NCBI GenBank assembly: GCA_950097015.1 | Contig: CATNEN010000025.1 | Location: 6,748,001 to 6,812,000 of the forward strand | Direction: 5' to 3' | Source: Macrostomum hystrix | Lineage: Eukaryota > Platyhelminthes > Macrostomidae | Length of the DNA: 64,000 bases | Notes under the pieces: generated by a model | What the model was told of the DNA's origin: nothing | What the model saw: the letters and a program-made list of their open reading frames with translations, nothing else | Database searches by the model: none | Program-made: the position numbers and the translations under genes | Shown: piece after piece, positions 1-10,500 of the stretch | How positions within the stretch are numbered: position 1 is the first letter of the stretch | How the letters are laid out: the number at the start of each line of letters is the position of its first letter

Positions 1-43
1 AGCCACAGCGGCTAAGGGCTATCAATTTCCAATCCTTTCTCGC

Positions 44-226
44 TTGGCATTAATTAATTATTCAGTAGGCCGTAGCCAAGCCAAGGTGCCTGTTTGTGGG
101 CTCCGCAGCGAGAAGAAGCACTGTGTTTTTTTACAACGGGCCCGCCTTCACCGCTACTACGAGTCTCCAATCTCGACAGCGTGGGATAAGGTGCAGAACT
201 CACTGCAGACAGATTTAAATGACTAA
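44..226 (+). other. unrecognised open frame at the left edge
   Basis: An open frame of about 60 codons ends at a TAA at 224-226. A possible splice acceptor (ccgcag) ends near 110, so the last 38 codons could be a terminal exon. The peptide ends in YYESPISTAWDKVQN and I do not recognise it. It does not match the protein kinase D sequence expected upstream of the exons at 2841 and 4490. It may be chance. The remaining sequence to about 560 shows nothing I can support. Confidence 0.15.
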
Positions 227-559
227 TTCTTCTGCAGTCTGATTTACTTTACTCGTAGTTTCTACGAGCTAAAAGCAGTGAACTGGAAGGATTCAATCGT
301 GTTTCCAGTTTGCTTCAATGAGTTCAACAGAAGGGAGTTATGGTGCCTACTTTATCGCGTGCACTTTCTTCTACCTTATAGGCGCCTTCTAAAAGATGTT
401 CAGTATTATTTTCAGGCAAAAAATGTTCATCCGATAGTTTGTCTATGATTGCCAGGAATGAAAAAAATACTTCTTTCGCACCTGGATCAGAGTCAGACAA
501 ACTTGGACACAGCAGGTTGGAAATATAGTGGGGTAGAAAGGAATGAAGGACAGAATTTT

Positions 560-1440
560 GAACAAAAAATAGTGGAGTAGGAGAGGGAGTGAGGTAGATT
601 GGTAGAAAGAGAGATTGATTGGAAACAGCTGGGGTGGATTGTGAAAGAATGGGGTATATTGACAGAGAGTGGGGTAGATTGTGAGAGAGTGGGGTAGACT
701 GAAAGAGAGTGGGGTATATTGACAGAGAGTGGGGTAGATTGTGAGAGAGTGGGGTAGACTGAAAGAGAGTGGGGTATATTGACAGAGAGTGGGGTAGATT
801 GTGAGAGAGTGGGGTATATTGACAGAGAGTGGGGTAGATTGTGAAAGAGTGGGGTAGATTGTGAGAGAGTGGGGTAGACTGAAAGAGAGTGGGGTAGATT
901 GCGAGAGAGTGGAGTAGATTGTAAAAGAGTGGGGTAGATTGTGAGAGAGTGGAGTAGATTGTAAAAGAGTGGGGTAGATTGTGAGAGAGTGGAGTAGATT
1001 GTAAAAGAGTGGGGTAGATTGTGAGAGAGTGGAGTAGATTGTAAAAGAGTGGGGTAGATTGTAAAAGAGTGGGATTGATTGGGAGAGAGTGGAGTATATT
1101 GTAAAAGAGTGGGATTGATTGGGAGAGAGTGGAGTATATTGTAAAAGAGTGGGATTGATTGGGAGAGAGTGGAGTATATTGTAAAAGAGTGGGATTGATT
1201 GGGAGAGAGTGGAGTATATTGTAAAAGAGTGGGATTGATTGGGAGAGAGTGGAGTATATTGTAAAAGAGTGGGGTAGATTGTGACAGAGTGGGGTAGATT
1301 GTGAAAGATTAGCGTATATTGACAGAGAGTGGGGTAGATTACGATAGAGTGGGGTAGATTGGGATAAAGTGGGGTAGATTCACAGAGAGTGGGGAAGATT
1401 GGGAAAGAGTGGGGTAGATTGGTAGTAGGGTGGGGTAGTC
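560..1440. repeat. 20-bp minisatellite
   Basis: Tandem array of a purine-rich 20-bp unit (gtggggtagattgtgagaga and variants), about 43 copies, in perfect 60-base register over many lines. It creates a 371-codon minus-strand open frame that has no protein character beyond the repeat. It lies upstream of PRKD exon copy A. Confidence 0.97.
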
Positions 1441-1538
1441 CATGTAGGGAGTAGGTACAAGACTTTAAGCTCTCCGTATGTGGCCAGTTAGGCAGGAATT
1501 GCAGCGCGATCCCATTGTCCGAAACTGTCCACTTGCAG

Positions 1539-1627
1539 CCACCGACCTCATTGACCACCTAATGGACTTGTCAATCAAAGATCGTTACACAGTGGCTATG
1601 GCGTGGTGCCACAAGTGGATAAAAGAG
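1539..1627 (+). CDS. second, diverged copy of the PRKD kinase C-lobe exon (candidate alternative exon)
   Basis: After an acceptor (cacttgcag) this stretch encodes, in the same phase as the canonical exon at 2841, ATDLIDHLMDLSIKDRY followed by TVAMAWCHKWIKE. It aligns residue for residue with the canonical IDLINQLLQVKLRHRLSADKTLMHVWLQ: DLI, L, R and the H-x-W motif of the alphaH-alphaI segment are kept. The donor after GAG (gtttca) is weak, and the copy is one codon longer. It stays open, so a mutually exclusive exon is possible. An alternative is a decaying duplicate. The upstream frame from about 1478 has no kinase similarity and is taken as intron. Confidence 0.6.
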
Positions 1628-1879
1628 GTTTCACATTTGCTTAGCTGTCAGAAAAATTATTACATTTTTGTCTCTTATTTAATTTTCAGTAGCAATTGAA
1701 TGTTAAAAAACTATCAGTGTCGCATTTAACCTTTGACGCTTTTCCTCTGGATCTAATAATTGTTTTCAACTGTAATTATTCGCCTGAAATTGTTCTTGTC
1801 CATCATTTTATTATAGAAAATTTGTCTGTATTATTCCTGACTTGACTAAATTAGGAATTTTGTGGAAAAATTTCACCGA

Positions 1880-2460
1880 GAATTCCAGGCTCACGAAAAT
1901 CCTAACTCACCGAAATCCCGATTGACCGAAATCCAAAAATGCACCCAAATCCGAATTCCCCAAAATAACAACTCACTGAAATCCCAATTCACTGAAATCC
2001 CAATTCACCGAAATCCCAATTGACCGAAATCCAAAAATTCACCCAAATCCAAATTCCCCAAAATAACAACTCACTGAAATCCCAATTCATCAAAATTCCA
2101 ATTCACCAAAATCCCAATTCACCAAAATCCCAATTCACCAAAATCCCAATTCACCAAAATCCCAATTCACCAAAATCCCAATTCACCAAAATCCCAATTC
2201 ACCAAAATAACAACTCACTGAAATCCCAATTCACCAAAATTCCAATTCACCCAATTCCTGGTTCCCCAAAAAACAACGCACTGAAATACCGATTCCCTAA
2301 ATATCAATTCCAAAAAATCCCAATTCCTAAAAATCCCGATTCCCGAAAATCCCAAATTCACAGAAATCCCAATTCACATTTTTCAAATGGCAGATTATTT
2401 CACAGAAATCCCAATTCACCAAAATCCCAATTCACCTAAATCCCAATTCACCAAAATCCC
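1880..2460. repeat. 16-bp minisatellite
   Basis: Tandem array of a 16-bp unit (aaaatcccaattcacc) with degenerate edges, lying between the two PRKD C-lobe exon copies. A 139-codon plus-strand frame across it is a product of the repeat. A single leftover pair of units reappears at 3181-3207. The stretch 2461-2840 shows nothing else I can support. Confidence 0.93.
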
Positions 2461-2840
2461 GAGATTATTTACAGTACGGCAGATTATTGCTTTAAATAAC
2501 GAGCTTAGAAGCCAATCACTCCTCTTCAGTACGAGTCCTTTTTTCTATCAAGTTCCACATGAATATGAAAAAACTATGTTAATCTCAATCTTTTGATAAT
2601 TTTGAAGTTTTTTTAATCTTTCTGGTGCTGCCTCCTGACTATCTTTCTGATTTACAATTCACTCTTTGTGTGCGTGTGTACTAGCCATTGTGCAATTGTA
2701 AAAACTCTTAATGGCAGAGCAATGAGAGATTAATTAATTGGTGTTGTTGGCACCTTGTAGTCGTGAAATATGTATATTTGTTTGTGCGCATTTGTACAGC
2801 ATTCTCAAATATCGATCGGTTTTCATTCTCTTAATTGCAG

Positions 2841-4681
2841 CGATCGACTTAATTAACCAGCTGCTGCAGGTAAAGCTGCGGCACAGGCTGTCAGCTGATA
2901 AGACCCTCATGCACGTCTGGCTGCAGGTAAATTGTTCAGGGGCAGCAGAAGCAGCAGCAGCAGCAGCAGCAGCAACATTGCCCATTATAGTCCCGTCTAA
3001 TGTTTGGGCTTAAAATATTTGTGTTATTTTTTTACAATTAGACTTCGCGCTTGTCCAGAACTAATCCAGTTACATGCATAATAGCAGCTGGTGCCATTAT
3101 TGGTGTAGATTAATTGAAATCTCGAGATCAAAACAACACGTACAGGGTAGGTCTAGTAACTAAGGCTGAATTAGCTATGCCAAATCCCAATTCACCAAAA
3201 TCCCAATCATAGAACTAGTCATAACAAACAGAGGAGGTGGTAATGAACCAGTCATAGCACACAGAGGAGGGGGTAATGAACCAGTCATAGCACGCAGAGG
3301 AGGGGGTAATGAACCAGTCATAACACGCATAGGAGGGGGTAATTAACCAGTCATGCACGCAGAGGAGGGGTAATGAACCAGTCATAGCACACAGAGGAGG
3401 GGGTAATGAACCAGTCATAGCACACAGAGGAGGGGTAATGAACCAGTCATAGCACACAGAGGAGGGGGTAATGAACCAGTCATAGCACGCAGAGGAGGGG
3501 TAATGAACCAGTCATAGCACACAGAGGAGGGGGTAATGAACCAGTCATAACAAACAGAGGAGGGGGTAATTAACCAGTCATAACAAACAGAGGAGGGGGT
3601 AATGAACCAGTCATAGCACGCAGAGGAGGGGGTAATGAACCAGTCATAACAAACAGAGGAGGGGGTAATGACCCAGTGACAAAGATGGCAGTGATTATGC
3701 AGATAGAAGTGATATCCATCTAGATTGTAGCTGATTCAAATTCGCCAAAGTCAAAGCTATTAGAGAATATAAGCTTTAAAGATAAAGCCAACTGAACAAT
3801 GGCGTGTTGTACCAGAAACATTTTAGACACCCGCAGGTCCAGATTGTATTAGGTTTTCTAACACCTTTTTGCAACTGCATGCAAGTATATTTACAGATAT
3901 ACCTAGCTCCTTAGTTACATATTAGTTATTTATTGAGTTATTTACCTGGAATGATTTGCATGTTCATTTTAGAGGTGTCGTCGTTCCAAATACATTCACG
4001 TCTACTTATATTTCTCAGTAGTATGTTAGATAGAAGTTATTTTAACTTTCTGGTTCGCGGAAAATTTTCTGATGTCACTTAAGGTGTCAATTAAGGTGGC
4101 TTTTTTGAATTTGAAATAACGAATTTGAAAAGTGAAAATCTAGACGGGCTTATAATTATTCAGTACTTGATTAGATATTATACCAACAGGCGCAAAGTGA
4201 GATATATGCAGCTGTTTTCTCACGTCACGCAATACTTTTAACTATTTTTAGAGTCTACTAAGTTCAAATTAGCGCGAAAATGAAATTTTGCCGAACGGCG
4301 GTTATAACAAACTAACTGTACTAAATGCAACGTAAACAAAAAGGACTAAACTTTGTTGAAATTGTTTGAAAAGAACAATCCAAGCAGAGGAAAAGTATTG
4401 GCGCGAATTTAAATGTAAGCAGTTCAACAAAAATGCCGTCAATAAAGCAGTCAGCTGACACCCGACTCGCCCCTCGACACCGCGCCCAGGACTACGCCTG
4501 CTGGTGCGATCTGCGCAAGCTGGAGCTTCGCTGCGGCGGCAGTCGCTACCTGACGGACGAATCAGACGACGAGCGCTGGGAGTCGCTGCGCCGCCGTCGC
4601 GGCCTGGCCGAATGGGAGAAATACGGCTGGAATTCCGAACTGGCGTCTCCGATATACTACTCGGCCGACGGAGAGAAGTAG
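2841..4681 (+). CDS. PRKD: protein kinase D, C-terminal two exons (gene runs in from the left edge)
   Basis: Exons 2841-2926 and 4490-4681, with earlier exons left of the window. The first encodes the last kinase helices (IDLINQLLQVKLRHRLSADK then TLMHVWLQ). The second encodes the post-kinase tail, starting DYACWCDLRKLELRCGG and including SRYLTDESDDERWESL, and ends at TAG 4679-4681. This matches the known PKD pattern, in which HPWLQ is followed by DYQTWLDLRELE and RYITHESDDLRWE. PKD is a diacylglycerol-responsive Ser/Thr kinase acting at the Golgi and plasma membrane. Splice phases agree (2+84 nt, then phase 0). An ATG at 4433 would open the second exon's frame, but the acceptor at 4489 and the homology show it is a splice-joined exon. 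The tail after DGEK lacks the PDZ-type ending (VSIL) of vertebrate PRKD1. A polyadenylation hexamer is at 5008-5013. Confidence 0.92.
2939..2973. repeat. CAG microsatellite next to a splice donor
   Basis: An interrupted (CAG)n tract begins 13 bases after the donor of the PRKD exon ending at 2926. It is intronic under this gene model. Confidence 0.85.
3205..3672. repeat. 33-bp minisatellite
   Basis: About 14 copies of a 33-bp unit containing aatgaaccagtcatag and gaggaggggg, in the last PRKD intron. The following 0.8 kb up to the exon at 4490 shows nothing I can support. Confidence 0.95.
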
Positions 4682-5254
4682 TAGTATACAAAGTGTCGTT
4701 CTGTTATTTCCTAGACATTTTCTCGTTATTTTGCGTTTCTTGATAGGAAAAATAATTTGTTAATTTTAACATTCGAAAACCTTTTTTGCAGTCGCAGAGT
4801 TTTTGTATTTTAATTCCAGAAAGACACCTAACTTCATTTAAGAAATTAATTAGTAGCTCATATAAAGCTTTAATAAGTGTTACATGTATACTAGTAGAAT
4901 ATGTTTTAATTCATTGGTGAGACAATTACCTGGCTCACTGAGAGTTACTAACTCAATATTAGTAAAACGTGCAAATTGTGGACAGGCTTGCGTTACAATA
5001 GTACTTTAATAAATTAGATATTTGTGCATGCTCTGTAACCTTTAAATTGGCAATATTTAATTATTTAATCGTAATTGTTGTATTGTCACTCATGAAACTG
5101 ATTACAATTACTCGTATATATTTGCCTATTTCGCAAGAATCTATTGAATCACGCAAGTAATCACTTTAGGTATTTGTCAAGCACTGTCTACAGTGCTATC
5201 TGTGTGCACCCAGGTTTGTGAATTGAAATAATCTAATCATCATTACATGCCACC
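4682..5254. other. PRKD 3' UTR and flank
   Basis: AT-rich sequence after the PRKD stop codon. An AATAAA hexamer at 5008-5013 is the best polyadenylation candidate, about 330 bases past the stop. No other gene or repeat is visible. Confidence 0.4.
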
Positions 5255-6297
5255 CACTGTTATGATTGGCCTGAGTAATGATCGGTCATTACCAAAGCCC
5301 AAAAGTCAGCGATCGGGTCAATAATTATTACCCAACATCCAGTGTGATGATAGGTCCTTACCCAACACCCATTGTAATGATAGGTCATTACCCAACACCC
5401 ATTGTAATGATAGGTCATTACCCAAACACAGTGTGATGATAGGTCATTACCCAACACCCATTGTAATGATAGGTCATTACCCAACACCCATTGTAATGAT
5501 GGGTCATTACCCAAACCCAGTGTGATGATAGGTCATTACCCAACACCCAGTGTGATGATAGGTCATTACCCAACACCCATTGCAATGATAGGTCCATTAC
5601 CCAACACCCATTGTAATAATAGGTCATTACCCAACACCCATTGTAATGATGGGTCATTACCCAAACCCAGTGTGATGATAGGTCATTACCCAAACACAGT
5701 GTGATGATAGGTCATTACCCAACACCCATTGTAATGATAGGTCATTACCCAACACCCATTGCAATGATAGGTCCATTACCCAACACCCATTGTAATAATA
5801 GGTCATTACCCAACACCCATTGTAATGATGGGTCATTACCCAAACCCAGTGTGATGATAGGTCATTACCCAACACCCAGTGTGATGATAGGTCATTACCC
5901 AACACCCATTGTAATGATAGGTCATTACCCAACACCCATTGTAATGATAGGTCATTACCCAAACACAGTGTGATGATAGGTCATTACCCAACACCCAGTG
6001 TGATGATAGGTCATTACCCAACACCCATTGTAATGATAGGTCATTACCCAACACCCATTGTAATGATAGGTCATTACCCAAACCCATTGTAATGATAGGT
6101 CATTACCCAGACCCAGTGTGATGATAGGTCATTACCCAACACCCAGTGTGATGATAGGTCATTACCCAACACCCATTGTAATGATAGGTCATTACCCAAC
6201 ACCCATTGTAATGATAGGTCATTACCCAAACCCATTGTAATGATAGGTCATTACCCAGACCCAGTGTGATGATAGGTCATTACCCAAAACCCAGTAG
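5255..6297. repeat. 30-bp minisatellite between convergent genes
   Basis: About 35 copies of a 30-bp unit containing aatgataggtcattaccca, with alternating cattgtaatg and cagtgtgatg variants. Blocks of variants are themselves duplicated (compare 5500-5700 with 5740-5900), so it has higher-order structure. It lies between the 3' ends of PRKD and MMS19. The 600 bases that follow (6298-6929) show nothing I can support. Confidence 0.96.
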
Positions 6298-6929
6298 AGT
6301 GCACAAAGGAACACCAATATCTTGCTGTATAGTGTATTGAAAGGTCGCAAGATACTCTTGCTGCCCTTAACAATATCATATCGAAGAAGCCCTTTGTTTT
6401 CAGCCTAAAAATGTTTGCGTCTCTCTAAACATTCTACTCAATTATATCTGGATAGTAGTATAATACTGGTAGAAGCAGATTCATGTTGGAGTAATGTGCA
6501 AGAAAATAGTAAAAAAGCTTCATATCTATTATTTTGAATGATTTTGTGTGAGCTAATTGTAACAGACTGTTGATTTTATTTGAGTACGCTCATGTGAGCA
6601 CAGTGTTGGCTAAAAACAAAATTGCGAAGAACTAAAGTACACAAACATATAATTGTGTCATAGAAGCATTGCATACGCAACTCTAATTACTCGTTAAATC
6701 TGTCAGCTTGTCAGATGGTGTCAGTGGTACAGACGACACAGTTTAATTGGAGAATATAACGAAACAATCAATTTATAAATAAATTATTTGCGCTACAAAT
6801 TCAATTGGACTGGAATGCAACCCTGGCGACAAGTCTAAGTAGCAACTAGCATGATTCAGATGGGATGAATGCATCAGCGAATTCTTTAACTGCGGGATTG
6901 CGATGCGAGGATAAAATCTACTAAGCAAA

Positions 6930-7420
6930 AAGATGAAAGAATAAAGCAAGGAGCGGATTAAAGAATGAAGTAGGGAGCGGATAAAAGAATGAAGTAGGGA
7001 GCGGATAAAAGAATGAAGTAGGGAGCGGATAAAAGAATGAAGTAGGGAGCGGATAAAAGAATGAAGTAGGGAGCGGATAAAAGAATGAAGTAGGGAGCGG
7101 ATAAAAGAATGAAGTAGGGAGCGGATAAAAGAATGAAGTAGGGAGCGGATTAAAGAATGAAGTAGGGAGCGGATTAAAGAATGCAGTAGAGAGCGGATGA
7201 AGTAATGTAGTAGAGAGCGGATAAAGTAATGCAGTAGAGAGCGGATGAAGTAATGCAGTACAGAGCAGATGAAGTAATGCAGTAGAGAGCGGATGAAGTA
7301 ATGCAGTAGAGAGCGGATGAAGTAATGTAGTAGAGAGCGGATAAAGTAAGGTAGTAGGTAGCCGATGAAGTATTGGGGTAGGGAGCGGATGAAAGAATGA
7401 ATCAATGAGCGGATAAGCAA
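6930..7420. repeat. 24-bp minisatellite just 3' of MMS19
   Basis: About 20 copies of a 24-bp unit (core gaagtagggagcggataa). Open in two frames on the minus strand, which yields spurious frames of 176 and 215 codons. It starts about 80 bases beyond the MMS19 stop codon, so it could lie in the 3' UTR. Confidence 0.95.
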
Positions 7421-7501
7421 ATAAAACGGCTAGAAATCGATCAGGAAACACGGAAGACGATTAACGGAGCGGGTGGCGCAACTTTAATTGGTTGTACGAG
7501 A

Positions 7502-10500
7502 TCAGCCAATCAGAAACCAGGCGTTGCGGGCCCGCGCGGCGTCACCCCGAGCCAGCCGCTTGGGATCGTTGAGGGCAGCGCCGAGGCGAGCAACGACAGC
7601 GGGCCGGTGTGGCAGCAGCTCTGCGGTAGGCAGGCCGCCAGTCGCCAATCGGCGAAGCAGCCGGGCGGAGGCCCGCCTGGCTTCCAAATCGGCGCGGCCA
7701 GGCTCCAGGCAGGCGAGCAGGCGCGGCAGTAGGTCGCCGAGACAGCGCGGCGCCATGGCACCCAGAGCGGCCTGACGGGAGGCTAGAGTCTCCAGCAGGC
7801 GAAGAATTGGAGCGCGGAGGCTGCCAGCTGAAGCTGCTTCGTCAGCCGGTTGAAGGTGCAGCATCAGGGCCGGAATCAGCTGCGGGATTTCGGAGTTCAG
7901 GAGCTATTGCGAAGTACGCAGCTTGGGTATTTGAAATACCAGCGTGGTCTCTCCACTGAACTGAAGCACAAGATGATCCAGTTTCTAAAGGAATTTACGA
8001 TTGATAATTAATGTGCAGCCGATAACTGCGTACGGCTGTTCAGTCCATGGACTGGAAAGACACAAATTTTTCCACTGGAGGTCGGGAATCGAACCCCCGA
8101 CCTTCAAGTTTCGAGTCTGACACACTAACTACTAGGCCAGAACCCCCCCCCCGAGTTACGGTTGAATGCCCGGGTTGATAATGCGAATCAGAAAGCAGCC
8201 AGCTCACGGAGTCGATATAGTCCACAATTAGGTCAGGCGATGCCGACTGTGCCAAACTGATAGCTGCTAACAGACAGGCTTCGTCTGAAAATGTTTTATT
8301 GTGTTGGTAATGAAGAGACATCTTATCTACTGACAGTAGCAATGGGTGCTAAATTCAGACTATTTTCTTAGAACTTAGTTATAATGTGGAAATGACCAGC
8401 TTAGCGCCGGCCACAATAGGTTTAAAAATACTCACTGCGCCTCGCATCGGCTAACAGCGGCTGCAGCAGCAGGCAGAGGCACTTCTGTACGGCTAGCGGG
8501 CCAATGGAGGCTTTGGCCGCCGAGCACAGCACTCGATCGCATGGCGTCAGCAGCAGCTCCAGACGGCTGGCGAGCCGCATTGCCAGGCCCTGACGGTCAC
8601 CGTCAATGTAGCCGCGAAGAATTTTCAGAACTCGTTCGGCTAGTTGTGAGAATAGCGGCGATCCGCTGAGCAGGAGGGCCTTCAAGCACCAGGCTAGGAA
8701 TTCGGAGGCGAGCCGCGGATCGGCTGGGCTGTTGTCGGCGATCACGGAGTCGACATCTGATTGCAGTCGTTGCTCCACCGCCGACATGGCAGGATCTTTT
8801 AAAGCATTTGAATGTCAATAATTTTAGCACAATCGTTTCTACAAAAGTACATGTGCACTTTGCACCGATAAAAAGTGCACATGAACTTAAAAGAACATTT
8901 GCACTTCCACAGTAGAACAACCGCGCCATTTTTCCTGTTGGCGAAAGACCACACGGTGCTTCAAATTCTCACTGCCTACTTAACGATAGCTCCCAAACCG
9001 AATGACCGATGACCGTGATTAAAGTCCGATGAACTAATTTTCAAAGCCCTCCGACGTGGAGAAGGGAGCATCGTCAGAGAATCGTTGAATATCTCGACGA
9101 TGCCGATGTTTTGTGATTCTGGAAGTTGTCACAACGGATAGAGCGGAGAATTTCTGCCCGTGTTCTGGATTTTTATGGCAATTGGTTGAATAGTTTAGGA
9201 GATTAGGTATTTGAAATACCCCGAGTTCTTTTTACTGTTAAAAAGTACGTCTGCGATCGAAAAGTACATTGTCACTTATTAAAAGCACACATTCCGTATT
9301 CCGTAGGCAAAGGCTAATTAAAAAAAACTGACGCATTTTATGAATAGACGAATAACGTAAAACGACTCACCTCGACTATAGTCCAGGCACTTGTTAATCA
9401 GGGAGGCGTATAATTCTAGGCTAAATTTGGCACCGTCAGACAAATAGAGAGCGAATAGGCGCGGAAGAAGGGCAACCGCGTGATATTTAACAGTCTGGAA
9501 GAAGAATTTGGATAACTGTAGATCAAATTGATCAAATCAAACAGATCCATTATTGGCGAATGGTGCTCACCTCTGGTGACAAATTAATTAGCAGAGCGCA
9601 GTGCAGCCAACAAAACTGCTCCCTTGTAAGAGCCTGTTGAACAGTCCAGTCAATAGCCGGTTTGACTCTCGACGATTCGTCACTGGGACAGGCGGGTTAA
9701 ACAAGGAATGAAAATTTTTTTTATTCTATCATCTACAATTCAATTTTAGCCCTATTTTTTTCTGTGTTCTTAACCCAGTAACATATGAATAATAATGTTA
9801 CTATACGTTCCTATTCCTTTAATTCCTCTTGTGCTTTCAAATTCTTCAATCTGACCAGATCTTTTCCAATTCTCCCATCTCATCAGACCACTTCCCATTC
9901 TCCCATCTCATCAGATCTTTTCCAATTCTCCCATCTCATCAGACCACTTCCCATTCTCCCATCTCACCAGATCCTTCTCCATTCTCCCATCTCACCAGAT
10001 CATTTTCCATTCTCCCATCTCACCAGATCCTTCTCCATTCTCCCATCTCACCAGATCCTTCTCCATTCTCCCATCTCACCAGATCCTTCTCCATTCTCCC
10101 ATCTCACCAGATCCTTCTCCATTCTCCCATCTCACCAGATCCTTTCCCATTCTCCCATCTCACCAGATCCTTTCCCATTCTCCCATGTCACCAGATCCTT
10201 TCCCATTCTCCCATGTCACCAGATCACTTCCCATTCTCCCATCTCACCAGATCCATCTCCATTCTCCCATCTCACCAGATCCATCTCCATTCTCCCATCT
10301 CACCAGATCCATCTCCATTCTCCCATCTCACCAGATCCTTCTCCATTCTCCCATCTCATCAGATCTCACCAAAACACATCTTTTTTTATCTTTTTTTCAA
10401 TTCCTTTCCCTTTAAGAGGGCCACAACTACAAGGAGAATATATAAAAGCCTCACTCTATTGATAGATTGCGAGCGAAGGCTTGCACGCAGACAAAAGAGG

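Noticed and set aside
4433-4681. Stand-alone 82-aa gene starting at ATG 4433
   Set aside because: Homology to the PKD tail begins exactly after the acceptor at 4489 and joins in phase to the exon at 2841; the upstream codons are intron.
5255-6297. CRISPR-like array
   Set aside because: Units are contiguous with no unique spacers, and the genome is clearly eukaryotic.
7488-7775. Plus-strand Arg/Ala-rich frame
   Set aside because: Antisense shadow of the GC-rich last MMS19 exon.
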